Positions 22,527 to 28,675 of a stretch of 39,007 nucleotides of DNA are shown here, piece by piece. The notes below the pieces were generated by a model, which saw only the letters and a program-made list of their open reading frames with translations, did not search any database and was not told the origin of the DNA. The stretch covers positions 1-39,007 of the IMG/VR virus record IMGVR_UViG_3300017989_000039. The stretch is one strand, 5' to 3'. The position numbers were made by a program, and so were the translations under genes. Position 1 is the stretch's first letter, and every line of letters begins with the position of its first letter. This stretch comes from a virus.

Positions 22527-22752
22527 GTGGATTACGGGCAATCCGCACGTCGACCTTCTCCGCTGCTGGCCGTCGCTGTACGCGGCGGCGAAGGAGACCG
22601 GACTGCCATACGCCAACCTGAAGCGATGGGCGCGGGAAGGGAAGATTGCTGATCCGTCAGCCTGGCGAGTGATCGCCGAGAAGGCTGGCATGGACGATCC
22701 CGACGCTTGGATCGTCATGCTGGCGAACAGTTGGAACCGGGAGGAAGGATGA
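22504..22752 (+). CDS. Small protein with possible helix-turn-helix, 82 aa
   Basis: GGAGGAGG lies just before the ATG, which is inside the preceding gene. The middle, LYAAAKETGLPYANLKRWAREGKIADPSAWRVIAEKAGM (about 26-64), reads like a helix-turn-helix of the XRE/YdaS type with the following arginine/alanine helix. It could be a second small regulator. The assignment is weak because key hydrophobic spacing is only partly kept. Stop overlaps the next start as ATGA. Confidence 0.55.
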   Translation: MPNHCCPEWITGNPHVDLLRCWPSLYAAAKETGLPYANLKRWAREGKIADPSAWRVIAEKAGMDDPDAWIVMLANSWNREEG

Positions 22753-22937
22753 AGGCACAGACAATCGAGGAGTTCCGTTACGACCTGCACAAGATCGCCA
22801 ACAGAGCGGCGGTCGGACTGACCACAAAAGACGACGCCGAACGGCTGCGGTCGATCAGCAGCAGCTTGGTTGAGCTGGAGCTGATGTTGGAAAAGCAGCA
22901 GAGCAAGTGGCATAACCAGCAGGAGACAGTGAAATGA
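22749..22937 (+). CDS. Small coiled-coil protein, 62 aa
   Basis: ATG 22,749 in the ATGA overlap, with GAGGAAGG before it. A longer frame upstream is rejected. Predicted to be almost entirely helical with heptad-like Leu/Ile spacing (LRSISSSLVELELMLEKQQ). No family recognised. Confidence 0.6.
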   Translation: MKAQTIEEFRYDLHKIANRAAVGLTTKDDAERLRSISSSLVELELMLEKQQSKWHNQQETVK

Positions 22938-23122
22938 TCGACGACGAACCGAGAGCAGCAAAAATGTCGCTCCGAGACTTCTTCGCGGCCATGGCAATGC
23001 AAAGCCTTGTGATCAAGTATGGCGATGCAATGGATGATATTGATCTGGCTAATTCGGCGTATGACATGGCGGAATTCATGTTGACTGAGCGCAATGCCAG
23101 AGAGCAGGAACCAGAGGCGTGA
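22934..23122 (+). CDS. Small hypothetical protein, 62 aa
   Basis: Acidic, helical product beginning MIDDEPRAAKMSLRDFFAAMAMQSLV and ending ...NAREQEPEA. The pattern SLRDFFAAMAMQSLV...A..AY.MA..ML..R is a common signature of small early phage proteins of unknown function. Coupled by ATGA to the previous gene, and its stop overlaps the next GTG. Confidence 0.7.
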   Translation: MIDDEPRAAKMSLRDFFAAMAMQSLVIKYGDAMDDIDLANSAYDMAEFMLTERNAREQEPEA

Positions 23123-23361
23123 CAGCCGTCATCCTCCGCGACCTCACGACGCAGGCCGAATGGGCCTGCGCGTGCGTGGCGGTATCCAACTTCAAGCACG
23201 ACGAGAGCGGCAAGGTCGGGCGCAGGTATGGCCTGACGTACACGCTCGACGCACCAGGCGAGCCGGACATCACGCTTGAGGTCTGGCGCAGTCAGCGTGG
23301 CGTAGAGGTGCGGCGGATTCGGCAGGTCGAGGATGAGGTGCGCCATGCCCTCGGAGATTAA
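23119..23361 (+). CDS. Small hypothetical protein, 80 aa
   Basis: GTG start (23,119) overlapping the preceding stop as GTGA, with GAGG upstream. Beta-rich, beginning MTAVILRDLTTQAEWACACVAV, with repeated charged strands (LEVWRSQRGVEVRRIRQVED). No known domain. Its C-terminus overlaps the DUF1289 start. Confidence 0.6.
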   Translation: MTAVILRDLTTQAEWACACVAVSNFKHDESGKVGRRYGLTYTLDAPGEPDITLEVWRSQRGVEVRRIRQVEDEVRHALGD

Positions 23362-23569
23362 GTCCAATTATTTGAACCGGGATTCAATTCCGGTTCAATC
23401 ACCGCGGACTCAAGTTCAATCCCCCTGCATCAAGGTCTGCCGGGTTGCCGACGGTGTGTGCGTCGGCTGCGGCAGGACGCTGGACGAGATCAGGCGATGG
23501 AGTAGGATGGATGAAGACGAGCGGGCGGCGGTTGTTGCTCGTGTTGAAGAGGAGAAGGGACATGAGTAG
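23345..23569 (+). CDS. DUF1289 small cysteine-rich protein
   Basis: A 74-residue protein. SPCIKVCRVADGVCVGCGRTLDEIRRWSRMDEDER contains the DUF1289 pattern with Cys 28, 32, 39 and 42, probably a metal or Fe-S site, followed by the conserved RTLDEI-x-x-WS segment. The N-terminal 25 residues are not part of the family and are encoded over a nucleotide inverted repeat. DUF1289 proteins are widespread in Proteobacteria and occasional in their phages. Function is unknown. Confidence 0.8.
   Translation: MPSEIKSNYLNRDSIPVQSPRTQVQSPCIKVCRVADGVCVGCGRTLDEIRRWSRMDEDERAAVVARVEEEKGHE
23372..23398 (+). repeat. Inverted repeat within DUF1289 N-terminus
   Basis: TTGAACCGG-N9-CCGGTTCAA: nine-base perfect arms around GATTCAATT. 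Further TTCAAT elements follow at 23,393-23,415. The mRNA could fold into a stem just downstream of the DUF1289 start; a protein-binding site is another possibility. Confidence 0.7.
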
Positions 23570-23846
23570 ATACACAGAAGGCCCATGGCGAGCGGCACCA
23601 GCCGGGAGAGTCATCGCGCAGGACGGCGAGTGGAGACTGCAAGTCTGCAAGGTCGGTGCGTTCGATGATCCGGAAATGCTGCGGCACAGCAAGTCCCGCT
23701 GGGAAGCAGACACTCACCTGATCGCAGCCGCGCCGGAGATGCTGGATGCGCTTGACAAAATGCTATCCAGGTACGGATACGAAACTTGTGAATATGTGCA
23801 GCTTGCAATAGCGGCCCTTGCCAAAGCAAAAGGAGACAAGGCATGA
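23562..23846 (+). CDS. Conserved small phage protein, 94 aa
   Basis: ATG 23,562 lies inside the DUF1289 end with GAGGAGAAGG before it; a longer upstream frame is shadow. The product starts MSRYTEGPWRAAP and contains WEADTHLIAAAPEMLDALDKML, a signature of a common small phage protein family (HTPGPW...AD..LIAAAPxLL). The function is unknown. Coupled to the next gene by a 4-base overlap. Confidence 0.75.
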   Translation: MSRYTEGPWRAAPAGRVIAQDGEWRLQVCKVGAFDDPEMLRHSKSRWEADTHLIAAAPEMLDALDKMLSRYGYETCEYVQLAIAALAKAKGDKA

Positions 23847-24088
23847 GTGAGGAACGCCCGCAGTACTTAAACCCAAACACGCTGATCGAACAACTACGAG
23901 GCATGGCCAGGTACGAGAACAGCGACTTCAGTCTTGGCGACGACGCCGCCGACGAGATCGAAGCCTTGCGCCGCGAGGTCGAGCAGTTGCGCGACGCGCT
24001 GGAGGTCGCATCAAACACTTTCGCGGACATCCAGCTACAGGCATCCATCGCTGCGCGAGCCGCAGTCAAACAGATACAGGGAGACTAG
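23843..24088 (+). CDS. Small coiled-coil protein, 81 aa
   Basis: Begins MSEERPQYLNPNTLIEQLRGMARYENSDFSLGDDAADEIEALRREVEQL and continues as a helix with heptad-like spacing (LRREVEQLRDALEV). The D-AA-DEIEALRREVEQL segment is often seen in phage ead/ea22-like early proteins. No enzymatic motif. Confidence 0.65.
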   Translation: MSEERPQYLNPNTLIEQLRGMARYENSDFSLGDDAADEIEALRREVEQLRDALEVASNTFADIQLQASIAARAAVKQIQGD

Positions 24089-24090
24089 CC

Positions 24091-24267
24091 ATGCACCACG
24101 TTTGCGAAGGAGAACGCGTCATCTGGGATTCCGCCATGGCAAGTATCGTCGGGCGCGTCCGAGCGATCGAAGGCCGCCTAGCGGTATTGGAAGTCCACGG
24201 CAGGCTTTGGTGGGTACCAGTGCGGCAGTTGAAGGCCGCACCCACACCGTCGGACGTCCGGCTGTGA
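24091..24267 (+). CDS. Small hypothetical protein with SH3-like beta pattern, 58 aa
   Basis: A short gene with ATG 24,091 after GGGAGACTAGCC. The sequence (GERVIWDSAMASIVGRVRAIEGRLAVLEVHGRLWWVPVRQL) alternates hydrophobic and polar residues like an SH3-type beta barrel; it may bind nucleic acid or protein. Stop overlaps the next GTG as GTGA. No family recognised. Confidence 0.65.
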   Translation: MHHVCEGERVIWDSAMASIVGRVRAIEGRLAVLEVHGRLWWVPVRQLKAAPTPSDVRL

Positions 24268-24482
24268 TCGCTCAGATGCTGGCTTGGGCGCTGGCGGCCT
24301 GCATCGATGGTCGCGCAACGTGTCGGCACGATGTCCTGCCGAATGGCATCGAGAATCTGTACATCTGCGGCGCGACGCACCCAGACAGGGACATGCTGCC
24401 AGACGCCACTTGGTCATCGTATCTGCGGACCTACGACGGCATCGTAGCGATCCACATCGCGGGCAGGTGTTATGAAGGGTAA
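24264..24482 (+). CDS. Small hypothetical protein, 72 aa
   Basis: Reads from GTG 24,264, overlapping the preceding stop (GTGA); an ATG lies at 24,276. The start is helical (MLAWALAACIDGR), then a Cys-containing loop with NLYICGATHPDRDMLPDATW and a beta-like C-terminus (GIVAIHIAGRCYEG). The upstream portion of this frame belongs to a shadow frame of other genes. No family recognised. Confidence 0.55.
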   Translation: MIAQMLAWALAACIDGRATCRHDVLPNGIENLYICGATHPDRDMLPDATWSSYLRTYDGIVAIHIAGRCYEG

Positions 24483-24509
24483 AAGAAAGCCCGGCGGGAT
24501 ACGCCGGGC
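24481..24509 (-). terminator. Leftward Rho-independent terminator
   Basis: GCCCGGCG-GGATA-CGCCGGGC (24,489-24,509), an eight-base-pair stem. Read leftward it is followed by TTTCTTTT (complement of 24,481-24,488). Nothing T-rich follows on the plus strand. It probably ends the late transcript, about 475 bases after the last late gene. Confidence 0.85.
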
Positions 24510-24619
24510 AAAGGCACTACAGGAGGAGGAGGAACCACAACTCAACAAACACGCAACAACATCAAGGAGGAGTGTCACTTCCAGGTGACGCCTCCAGTAT
24601 AGCTACGGGAGAGATTATT

Positions 24620-25024
24620 GTGCAAGTCTGGAACCGCTGGACAGAAGACAACGAGATGGACACCAGCGATCCGCTCGACAGCGAGCGTCGGTTGCTGGCG
24701 TCGATGCTGATCGAGGCCATGCGCGATTACGTCGGAAAGTTCGACACACCAGAGCGGGAAGGCGCACGGCGCTGGATCGCCAGCCGCTCGCAAGCGCCTT
24801 TCGGTTTCGAGTGGTGCTGCGACATCCTGGAGATCGACCCGCAGCGAATCCGGCTGTTACTGGAGCAGCGCGGCGGGCACGTGTACCGATCGCTGTTCAA
24901 TCGAAAGAAAATGGCCGCAGACGAGCGCGACATGATCCGCACTCAAGAAAAGATCAATCTGCTGGAAGCCGAGGCCGCCAGGCTACGGGCGGCGATCCAA
25001 GGAATCGGCAATTCGAGTCATTAG
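24620..25024 (+). CDS. Small phage protein, possible late regulator, 134 aa
   Basis: I start at GTG 24,620 because GGGAGAG lies about 7 bases before it; an in-frame GTG at 24,572 sits too close to its AAGGAGG. The core MDTSDPLDSERRLLASMLIEAMRDY...REGARRWIASRSQAPFGFEWCCDILEIDPQRIR belongs to a common phage pattern (ARxWI....PFSF.WIC.ILDxDP..IR) found between early and late regions. A late control role is suggested by position only. The C-terminus is a coiled coil. Its end overlaps the convergent gene by 42 bases. Confidence 0.6.
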   Translation: MQVWNRWTEDNEMDTSDPLDSERRLLASMLIEAMRDYVGKFDTPEREGARRWIASRSQAPFGFEWCCDILEIDPQRIRLLLEQRGGHVYRSLFNRKKMAADERDMIRTQEKINLLEAEAARLRAAIQGIGNSSH

Positions 25025-25270
25025 TGAGTGCATCCCGTCCAGACGCTCCTCAATCCTCGCCAGCCGGGTGGCCTGATCCTGGCTGGCGGATTGCATGGAG
25101 ATGACCTGGCGGTCGAGACGGTCGAGGTCGATCTTGGTCTGATCGACATCTGACGCGAGCTGTGAGAAGAACCAGATTGCGGCGATGAGCTGGCCGACCA
25201 GTGTCACGATGAACGCGACCGGCACCGACTTTGACAGGTGCCATTCTTCCTTCACCGCCTCGCGTTCCAT
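24983..25270 (-). CDS. Membrane-anchored coiled-coil protein, holin or spanin candidate
   Basis: A 95-residue protein. One hydrophobic helix (VPVAFIVTLVGQLIAAIWFFSQL, about 16-38) is followed by a charged coiled coil (DLDRLDRQVISMQSASQDQ...RLARIEERL). This fits a single-span holin-like or inner-membrane spanin-like topology. It is the last gene of the late transcript and ends inside the convergent plus-strand gene. The lipoproteins upstream could be outer-membrane partners. A structural phage protein with the same topology cannot be excluded. Confidence 0.6.
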   Translation of the reverse strand: MEREAVKEEWHLSKSVPVAFIVTLVGQLIAAIWFFSQLASDVDQTKIDLDRLDRQVISMQSASQDQATRLARIEERLDGMHSLMTRIADSLDRRP

Positions 25271-25641
25271 GCTCGCTTGCCTCCGATCCGCACTCCGAGA
25301 AAGTGGAACACCGCCCAGATCAACGGCACTCCGAATGATCGCATCGCGTCCCAGTATGCCAGATCGGCCTCAAGACGGGTACACATTGGCGGATCGACGC
25401 GGTACAGGTAGTCATGCAGACACGGCGCACGCAGCCCACTGCGGCCCTTGAAGAGCAGGTACAGGATCGGCAGGCGCGGGACGGAATCCAGATCGAACTC
25501 GAAGCCAGCGGGCACCGTAAAAGTGCGTTGCATCCGGTGGACTTTGACTTCCCACGGCTCGCTGACAATCCGCGTCTCTGCCGACGTGCCAGCCGTCGTC
25601 ACCAGATCAGTGATCTGCTGCACCGGATACTCGTAGATCAT
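25252..25641 (-). CDS. DUF1353 protein
   Basis: A 129-residue protein starting at ATG 25,639-25,641 in an ATGA overlap. VPAGFEFDLDSVPRLPILYLLFK and APCLHDYLYR (about 43-82) form the DUF1353 signature. In phages this family sits near lysis or tail genes and its role is unclear. A C-terminal hydrophobic segment (VPLIWAVFHFLGV, about 105-117) may associate with membrane. Upstream of this ATG the frame is shadow sequence. Confidence 0.75.
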   Translation of the reverse strand: MIYEYPVQQITDLVTTAGTSAETRIVSEPWEVKVHRMQRTFTVPAGFEFDLDSVPRLPILYLLFKGRSGLRAPCLHDYLYRVDPPMCTRLEADLAYWDAMRSFGVPLIWAVFHFLGVRIGGKRAWNARR

Positions 25642-25826
25642 CGCGTGTCCTCCGGGCAGTACACCACGTGAGGCAAGCCGAACCGGTCGCGGATCGCTGC
25701 GCGTTCGTCCTCGGTCTTCGCCTCGCAGTACAGAATCTTGCCGACAGAGATAGCAGTCGGCAGGTACGCGCTCATCTGAGCGCAGCCGGTCAGCAGCAGT
25801 GCTGCGGCAATGATTGCGTATCTCAT
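25638..25826 (-). CDS. Small lipoprotein, 62 aa
   Basis: Start ATG 25,824-25,826 in an ATGA overlap. Signal peptide MRYAIIAAALLLTGC with lipobox LTGC; the Cys is residue 15. The mature part has one further Cys pair region (ILYCEAKTEDERAAIRDRFGLPHVVYCPED). As a small outer-membrane lipoprotein near a coiled-coil membrane protein it resembles an o-spanin, but its length and the extra Cys residues leave this uncertain. Confidence 0.7.
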   Translation of the reverse strand: MRYAIIAAALLLTGCAQMSAYLPTAISVGKILYCEAKTEDERAAIRDRFGLPHVVYCPEDTR

Positions 25827-26203
25827 GGCGTCGCCTCCATCTTCCGCCAGACACCCGGCTCTGACAGCAGCATTGACTTGTCCCAGCGATACGGAAGCAG
25901 CCACCACGCTATCACGTGCCGCTGGCGATTATCGAGCAGCATTTCGCCGATGATCGCCACGCAGTGGTACTGACCGGTTTCGACGTGACAGGTCGCCAGG
26001 CGGATCAGGCTTTTGTCGGTGCCGGTCCTGAACGCCAGCTCCGCACAGGTCATGGCGAACCCGTCGCAGTCATCGCGGATGATCTCGCCGCGCTCGATGG
26101 CGTCCGCGTGACTGGTCCAGTGTTCCGGGACACCGTACTGCTCTTGATCCGGTGTCCAGATGAACCGGCTGAGTACCTGGCGGTGGATAGCGTGCGGCGT
26201 CAT
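25823..26203 (-). CDS. Bacterial transglutaminase-like cysteine protease (BTLCP)
   Basis: A 126-residue protein. RGEIIRDDCDGFAMTCAELA carries the nucleophile Cys 46; QYHCVAIIGEMLLDNRQ carries His 80 and Asp 91, the papain-like triad of the BTLCP family. This domain normally cleaves peptide or isopeptide bonds, for instance in LapG-type periplasmic proteases. In this lysis/tail context it could trim peptidoglycan cross-links during infection or lysis. No signal peptide is visible. Linked to neighbours by ATGA overlaps. Confidence 0.75.
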   Translation of the reverse strand: MTPHAIHRQVLSRFIWTPDQEQYGVPEHWTSHADAIERGEIIRDDCDGFAMTCAELAFRTGTDKSLIRLATCHVETGQYHCVAIIGEMLLDNRQRHVIAWWLLPYRWDKSMLLSEPGVWRKMEATP

Positions 26204-26361
26204 GGGCAGAACACACTCTCAGGCTCGCGGATACAGTGGACAGTGTATCCGCCTGGCTCTGTGACCACCGCACCATCCTCGATCGGTACCGGTGGTGGCG
26301 CATCGAACGCGGCGCAGCCAGCCAGCATGAGCGCGACGGCGGCGAGGAAGACCCGGATCAC
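26200..26361 (-). CDS. Small lipoprotein, 53 aa
   Basis: GTG start in a GTGA overlap with the gene before, with GGAG about 8 bases upstream. Signal peptide MIRVFLAAVALMLAGC with lipobox LAGC. The short mature part is Pro-rich (APPPVPIEDG) and then has a Cys-containing tail (VHCIREPESVFCP). It is too small for enzymatic work; a role as lipoprotein partner of the lysis system is inferred. Confidence 0.7.
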   Translation of the reverse strand: MIRVFLAAVALMLAGCAAFDAPPPVPIEDGAVVTEPGGYTVHCIREPESVFCP

Positions 26362-26891
26362 GGCGTCGGCTCCAGACTGATCCGCTCAATCGTCGCCAGC
26401 CCTGCCCGTGCCGTGTCACGCACCGCAGCCGCACCAGCAGCACCCGCAGCGCCAACGCCCGAGATACCAGCCGTGCCTAGGCCGACGAACGCGTTGTTCG
26501 TGCTGATCGACACGTCCCGGTTCGCAGCTATCTGGTCGCGGCTGACGCTCGCTTGGATACCTGCAATGCCCAGATTCGCCAGCGGCCCAGCGGTGATCGA
26601 CAGAACGTCCAACCAGATCGGACGCATCGGCTGCGGCTCGACTACGCGGCTGCCTGGCGACATCGCCAGTGCCATTGCGGCTGCCATCGCAGCGGTCGAA
26701 TCACCCGACGCGGCTAGTTCCGTCAGTGCGGCGTACCGCGCCTGCTCAGACTCAGCGATCCGGGCATTGGCTTCGGCAATGCTGGCGTAGTACTCCGCAT
26801 GTCCGGCGCAGCCGACCAGGCCAGCCGCAGCGAGGATCAGCCCCGCCAGCCGTACCGCCGCAGCTTGTCCAGATAGCCTTGATTGACCCAT
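26358..26891 (-). CDS. Lipoprotein, 177 aa
   Basis: ATG 26,889-26,891 with an AAGGAGG ribosome site seven bases away. Signal peptide SGQAAAVRLAGLILAAAGLVGCAG with lipobox LVGC (Cys near residue 28). The mature part contains an alanine-rich helix (EYYASIAEANARIAESEQARYAALTELAASGD) and a Gly/Ala-rich C-terminus (GLGTAGISGVGAAGAAGAAAV). This resembles small phage lipoproteins of tail or lysis type. An earlier frame start (27,020) overlaps the transglycosylase and is rejected. Confidence 0.75.
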   Translation of the reverse strand: MGQSRLSGQAAAVRLAGLILAAAGLVGCAGHAEYYASIAEANARIAESEQARYAALTELAASGDSTAAMAAAMALAMSPGSRVVEPQPMRPIWLDVLSITAGPLANLGIAGIQASVSRDQIAANRDVSISTNNAFVGLGTAGISGVGAAGAAGAAAVRDTARAGLATIERISLEPTP

Positions 26892-27322
26892 GATCCGTCC
26901 TCCTTGCGCCGTGGTGATCCTGCATTGTAAGACACCGCTGCGGCTTCCCAGTTTCCGTACCGCTTGCGATAGCCGATCAGATGTAGGCAGCCGTAGCGCA
27001 TCCCGATGTCCACGCGGCACAGCTCAGAGAGAAACCGCCCGTCGAAGCCGAGTTCCCGCGCCACCGCGCCCATGACCTGCATCGGCCCCCAGGACGTCAT
27101 CTGCGCCATGCGCTCGGTGTCGCGGCTGACGCCCGCTGGTGCAGGGAACAGATCTGGCGTCTTGCTGGAGTACGGTCGGTTGCGCTTCACATCCCACAGC
27201 CAGCGGTAGCGCGGCTCGTGGCGGATGGCGAGCGGATCGCCGCCGGATTCGGTCATCACAATCGCCTTGAGAAGGTCGAGCGGGATGCCGTGCTGGTGGC
27301 TGAATCGGCTGTAGTCGATCAT
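26837..27322 (-). CDS. Lytic transglycosylase (SLT), probable endolysin
   Basis: A 161-residue SLT-fold enzyme. VMTESGGDP contains the catalytic Glu 25; TSWGPMQVMG (76-85) and NWEAAAVSYNAGS are the other family motifs. It cleaves the glycan strand of peptidoglycan. There is no signal peptide, so it needs a holin or acts from the tail. It lies directly after the tail fibre genes and before the lipoprotein genes. Its start is 3 bases from the preceding stop. Confidence 0.85.
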   Translation of the reverse strand: MIDYSRFSHQHGIPLDLLKAIVMTESGGDPLAIRHEPRYRWLWDVKRNRPYSSKTPDLFPAPAGVSRDTERMAQMTSWGPMQVMGAVARELGFDGRFLSELCRVDIGMRYGCLHLIGYRKRYGNWEAAAVSYNAGSPRRKEDGSWVNQGYLDKLRRYGWRG

Positions 27323-27324
27323 GC

Positions 27325-27849
27325 TCAGGTACCGAACACCGCAGCGGCCAGTTCATCGAGCGCGGCCTTGACGTCTGTTGCGCTCATGCCGGACGTGCTG
27401 TTGTCGTATGCAATTCCGTTTGCATCTGACAATTCATCAATCGCATTTTGCACGTCTGTCGAAGTCAGGCCACTGACGTAATTGTCATAGGTGATTAAAT
27501 CAGCCCCGGCATCAAGAGCGATCGTCCGATTCGCCGACAGATCACCGCCGCCAGACAACCCAGTGCCTGCTGTAATCGTCCTGGCATTCGGCACCTTTCC
27601 GTCCTGGAGAATTTTCCCCTGTGACGCCGCCAGAGGCAGGACGTCACTGGTGGATGTCAGGCTGGTCACGAGGTCTGCGCTGTCGAACTTATTGTCCTCC
27701 AGCGCCTTGCCCTGCGCCGCTGACAGCGCCTTGTCCGTGTCGGTGGACGTCAGGTTGTTGATGATGTCAGCAGGCTGGAGCGCCGTCTGTGCATCGTCGA
27801 TCCCGTCGTCGATCTCTGCGCCGGTGTGGCGGCTCTGGTAGTCAGTCAT
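27325..27849 (-). CDS. Tail fibre protein
   Basis: A 174-residue protein with fibre-type repeats: two related blocks in the first half (NNLTSTDTDKALSAAQGKALED; SLTSTSDVLPLAASQGKILQD) and two in the second half (GLTSTDVQNAIDEL; GMSATDVKAALDEL). A middle GTGLSGGGDLSANRTIAL segment is typical of trimeric fibre shafts. Likely part of the distal tail fibre. Sits between the collar-fibre gene and the transglycosylase. Confidence 0.75.
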   Translation of the reverse strand: MTDYQSRHTGAEIDDGIDDAQTALQPADIINNLTSTDTDKALSAAQGKALEDNKFDSADLVTSLTSTSDVLPLAASQGKILQDGKVPNARTITAGTGLSGGGDLSANRTIALDAGADLITYDNYVSGLTSTDVQNAIDELSDANGIAYDNSTSGMSATDVKAALDELAAAVFGT

Positions 27850-27859
27850 CGGTCAGCCC

Positions 27860-28675
27860 TCACAGTTTCATGATGTAGGCAAGCGCGTAATACGGAGGAA
27901 GGTTTTTGTCGGTCCCCGACACACCCTCAGAATCAACGGTGCCAGATACCGAGTGGGTGTGCGACCCGGCGCTGTTGATGCTCAAGCTATGGCTGTGACT
28001 GCCAGCACTGTTTGTCGAGCGTGACTGCAACCCGACCCACGCGAACGTGCCACCGGGCTGAACCGTACCAGACCCGACGCCTTCGTTGATCGTGTGGCTG
28101 TGGCTGCCAGCGGTATTCGTTGAGCCTGAGTGGCTGTGGCCTCCTGCGCTGTCGGTAGACGCAGAAAACGAGTGGTCATGCGACACGACAACAGCGTCTT
28201 TGCTGCCGCCCGTCGCATCGACAGCATAGGAACTGCCCGCACCAACAACAAACCGATCCCGCAGGTCCGGTGTGCCGTTTGTGCCGTCGCACAGCGACCA
28301 TCCGTCAGGAACACTTGCAACGCTTCCTGACCACATTGTGATGATGCCCGTCGGAATTGTCTCTTGCAGCAATGCCTGCCAGTTCGTGTCCGGCGGCTCC
28401 TGCGTATTCGATCCGGTCAGTGAGATATAGAACAGACCATCGTTCCGCACCACATCGCCGATGTCGTAGCTGCCCGCTGACCAGTCGCCTTGGTACGCAT
28501 TAAACTGCACCAGCGCACCGGCCAGCGCACTATTGATCGCGCCGACGGTGGTGTTTGTTTCGCTGACCAGTGTGGATAGCGCAGCAACAAACGTGTTTGC
28601 GCGATCCGAAAAGACGGTCGGCGTGTCTGTGACCTGCGGTGCCGTCGGCAGTGCGGAAATCGTTGGGACGCTCAT
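27860..28675 (-). CDS. Tail fibre with tail-collar domain
   Basis: A 271-residue protein. GDWSAGSYDIGDVVRNDGLFY (about 64-84) resembles small carbohydrate-binding modules of the CBM5/12 type. DGWSLCDGTNGTPDLRDRFVVGAG (about 123-146) is the phage tail-collar motif. The second half has HxH elements (GGHSHSG, GSHSHTI, GSHSHSL, GSHTHSV) like those that bind iron in T4-type fibres. It is a strong candidate for a receptor- or sugar-contacting fibre. Coupled by ATGA to the gene before. Confidence 0.85.
   Translation of the reverse strand: MSVPTISALPTAPQVTDTPTVFSDRANTFVAALSTLVSETNTTVGAINSALAGALVQFNAYQGDWSAGSYDIGDVVRNDGLFYISLTGSNTQEPPDTNWQALLQETIPTGIITMWSGSVASVPDGWSLCDGTNGTPDLRDRFVVGAGSSYAVDATGGSKDAVVVSHDHSFSASTDSAGGHSHSGSTNTAGSHSHTINEGVGSGTVQPGGTFAWVGLQSRSTNSAGSHSHSLSINSAGSHTHSVSGTVDSEGVSGTDKNLPPYYALAYIMKL

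Noticed and set aside
25058-25088. Inverted repeat CGCCAGCC / GGCTGGCG as rightward terminator
   Set aside because: The loop is 15 bases and no T-run follows; it lies in the coiled-coil coding sequence and is probably chance.
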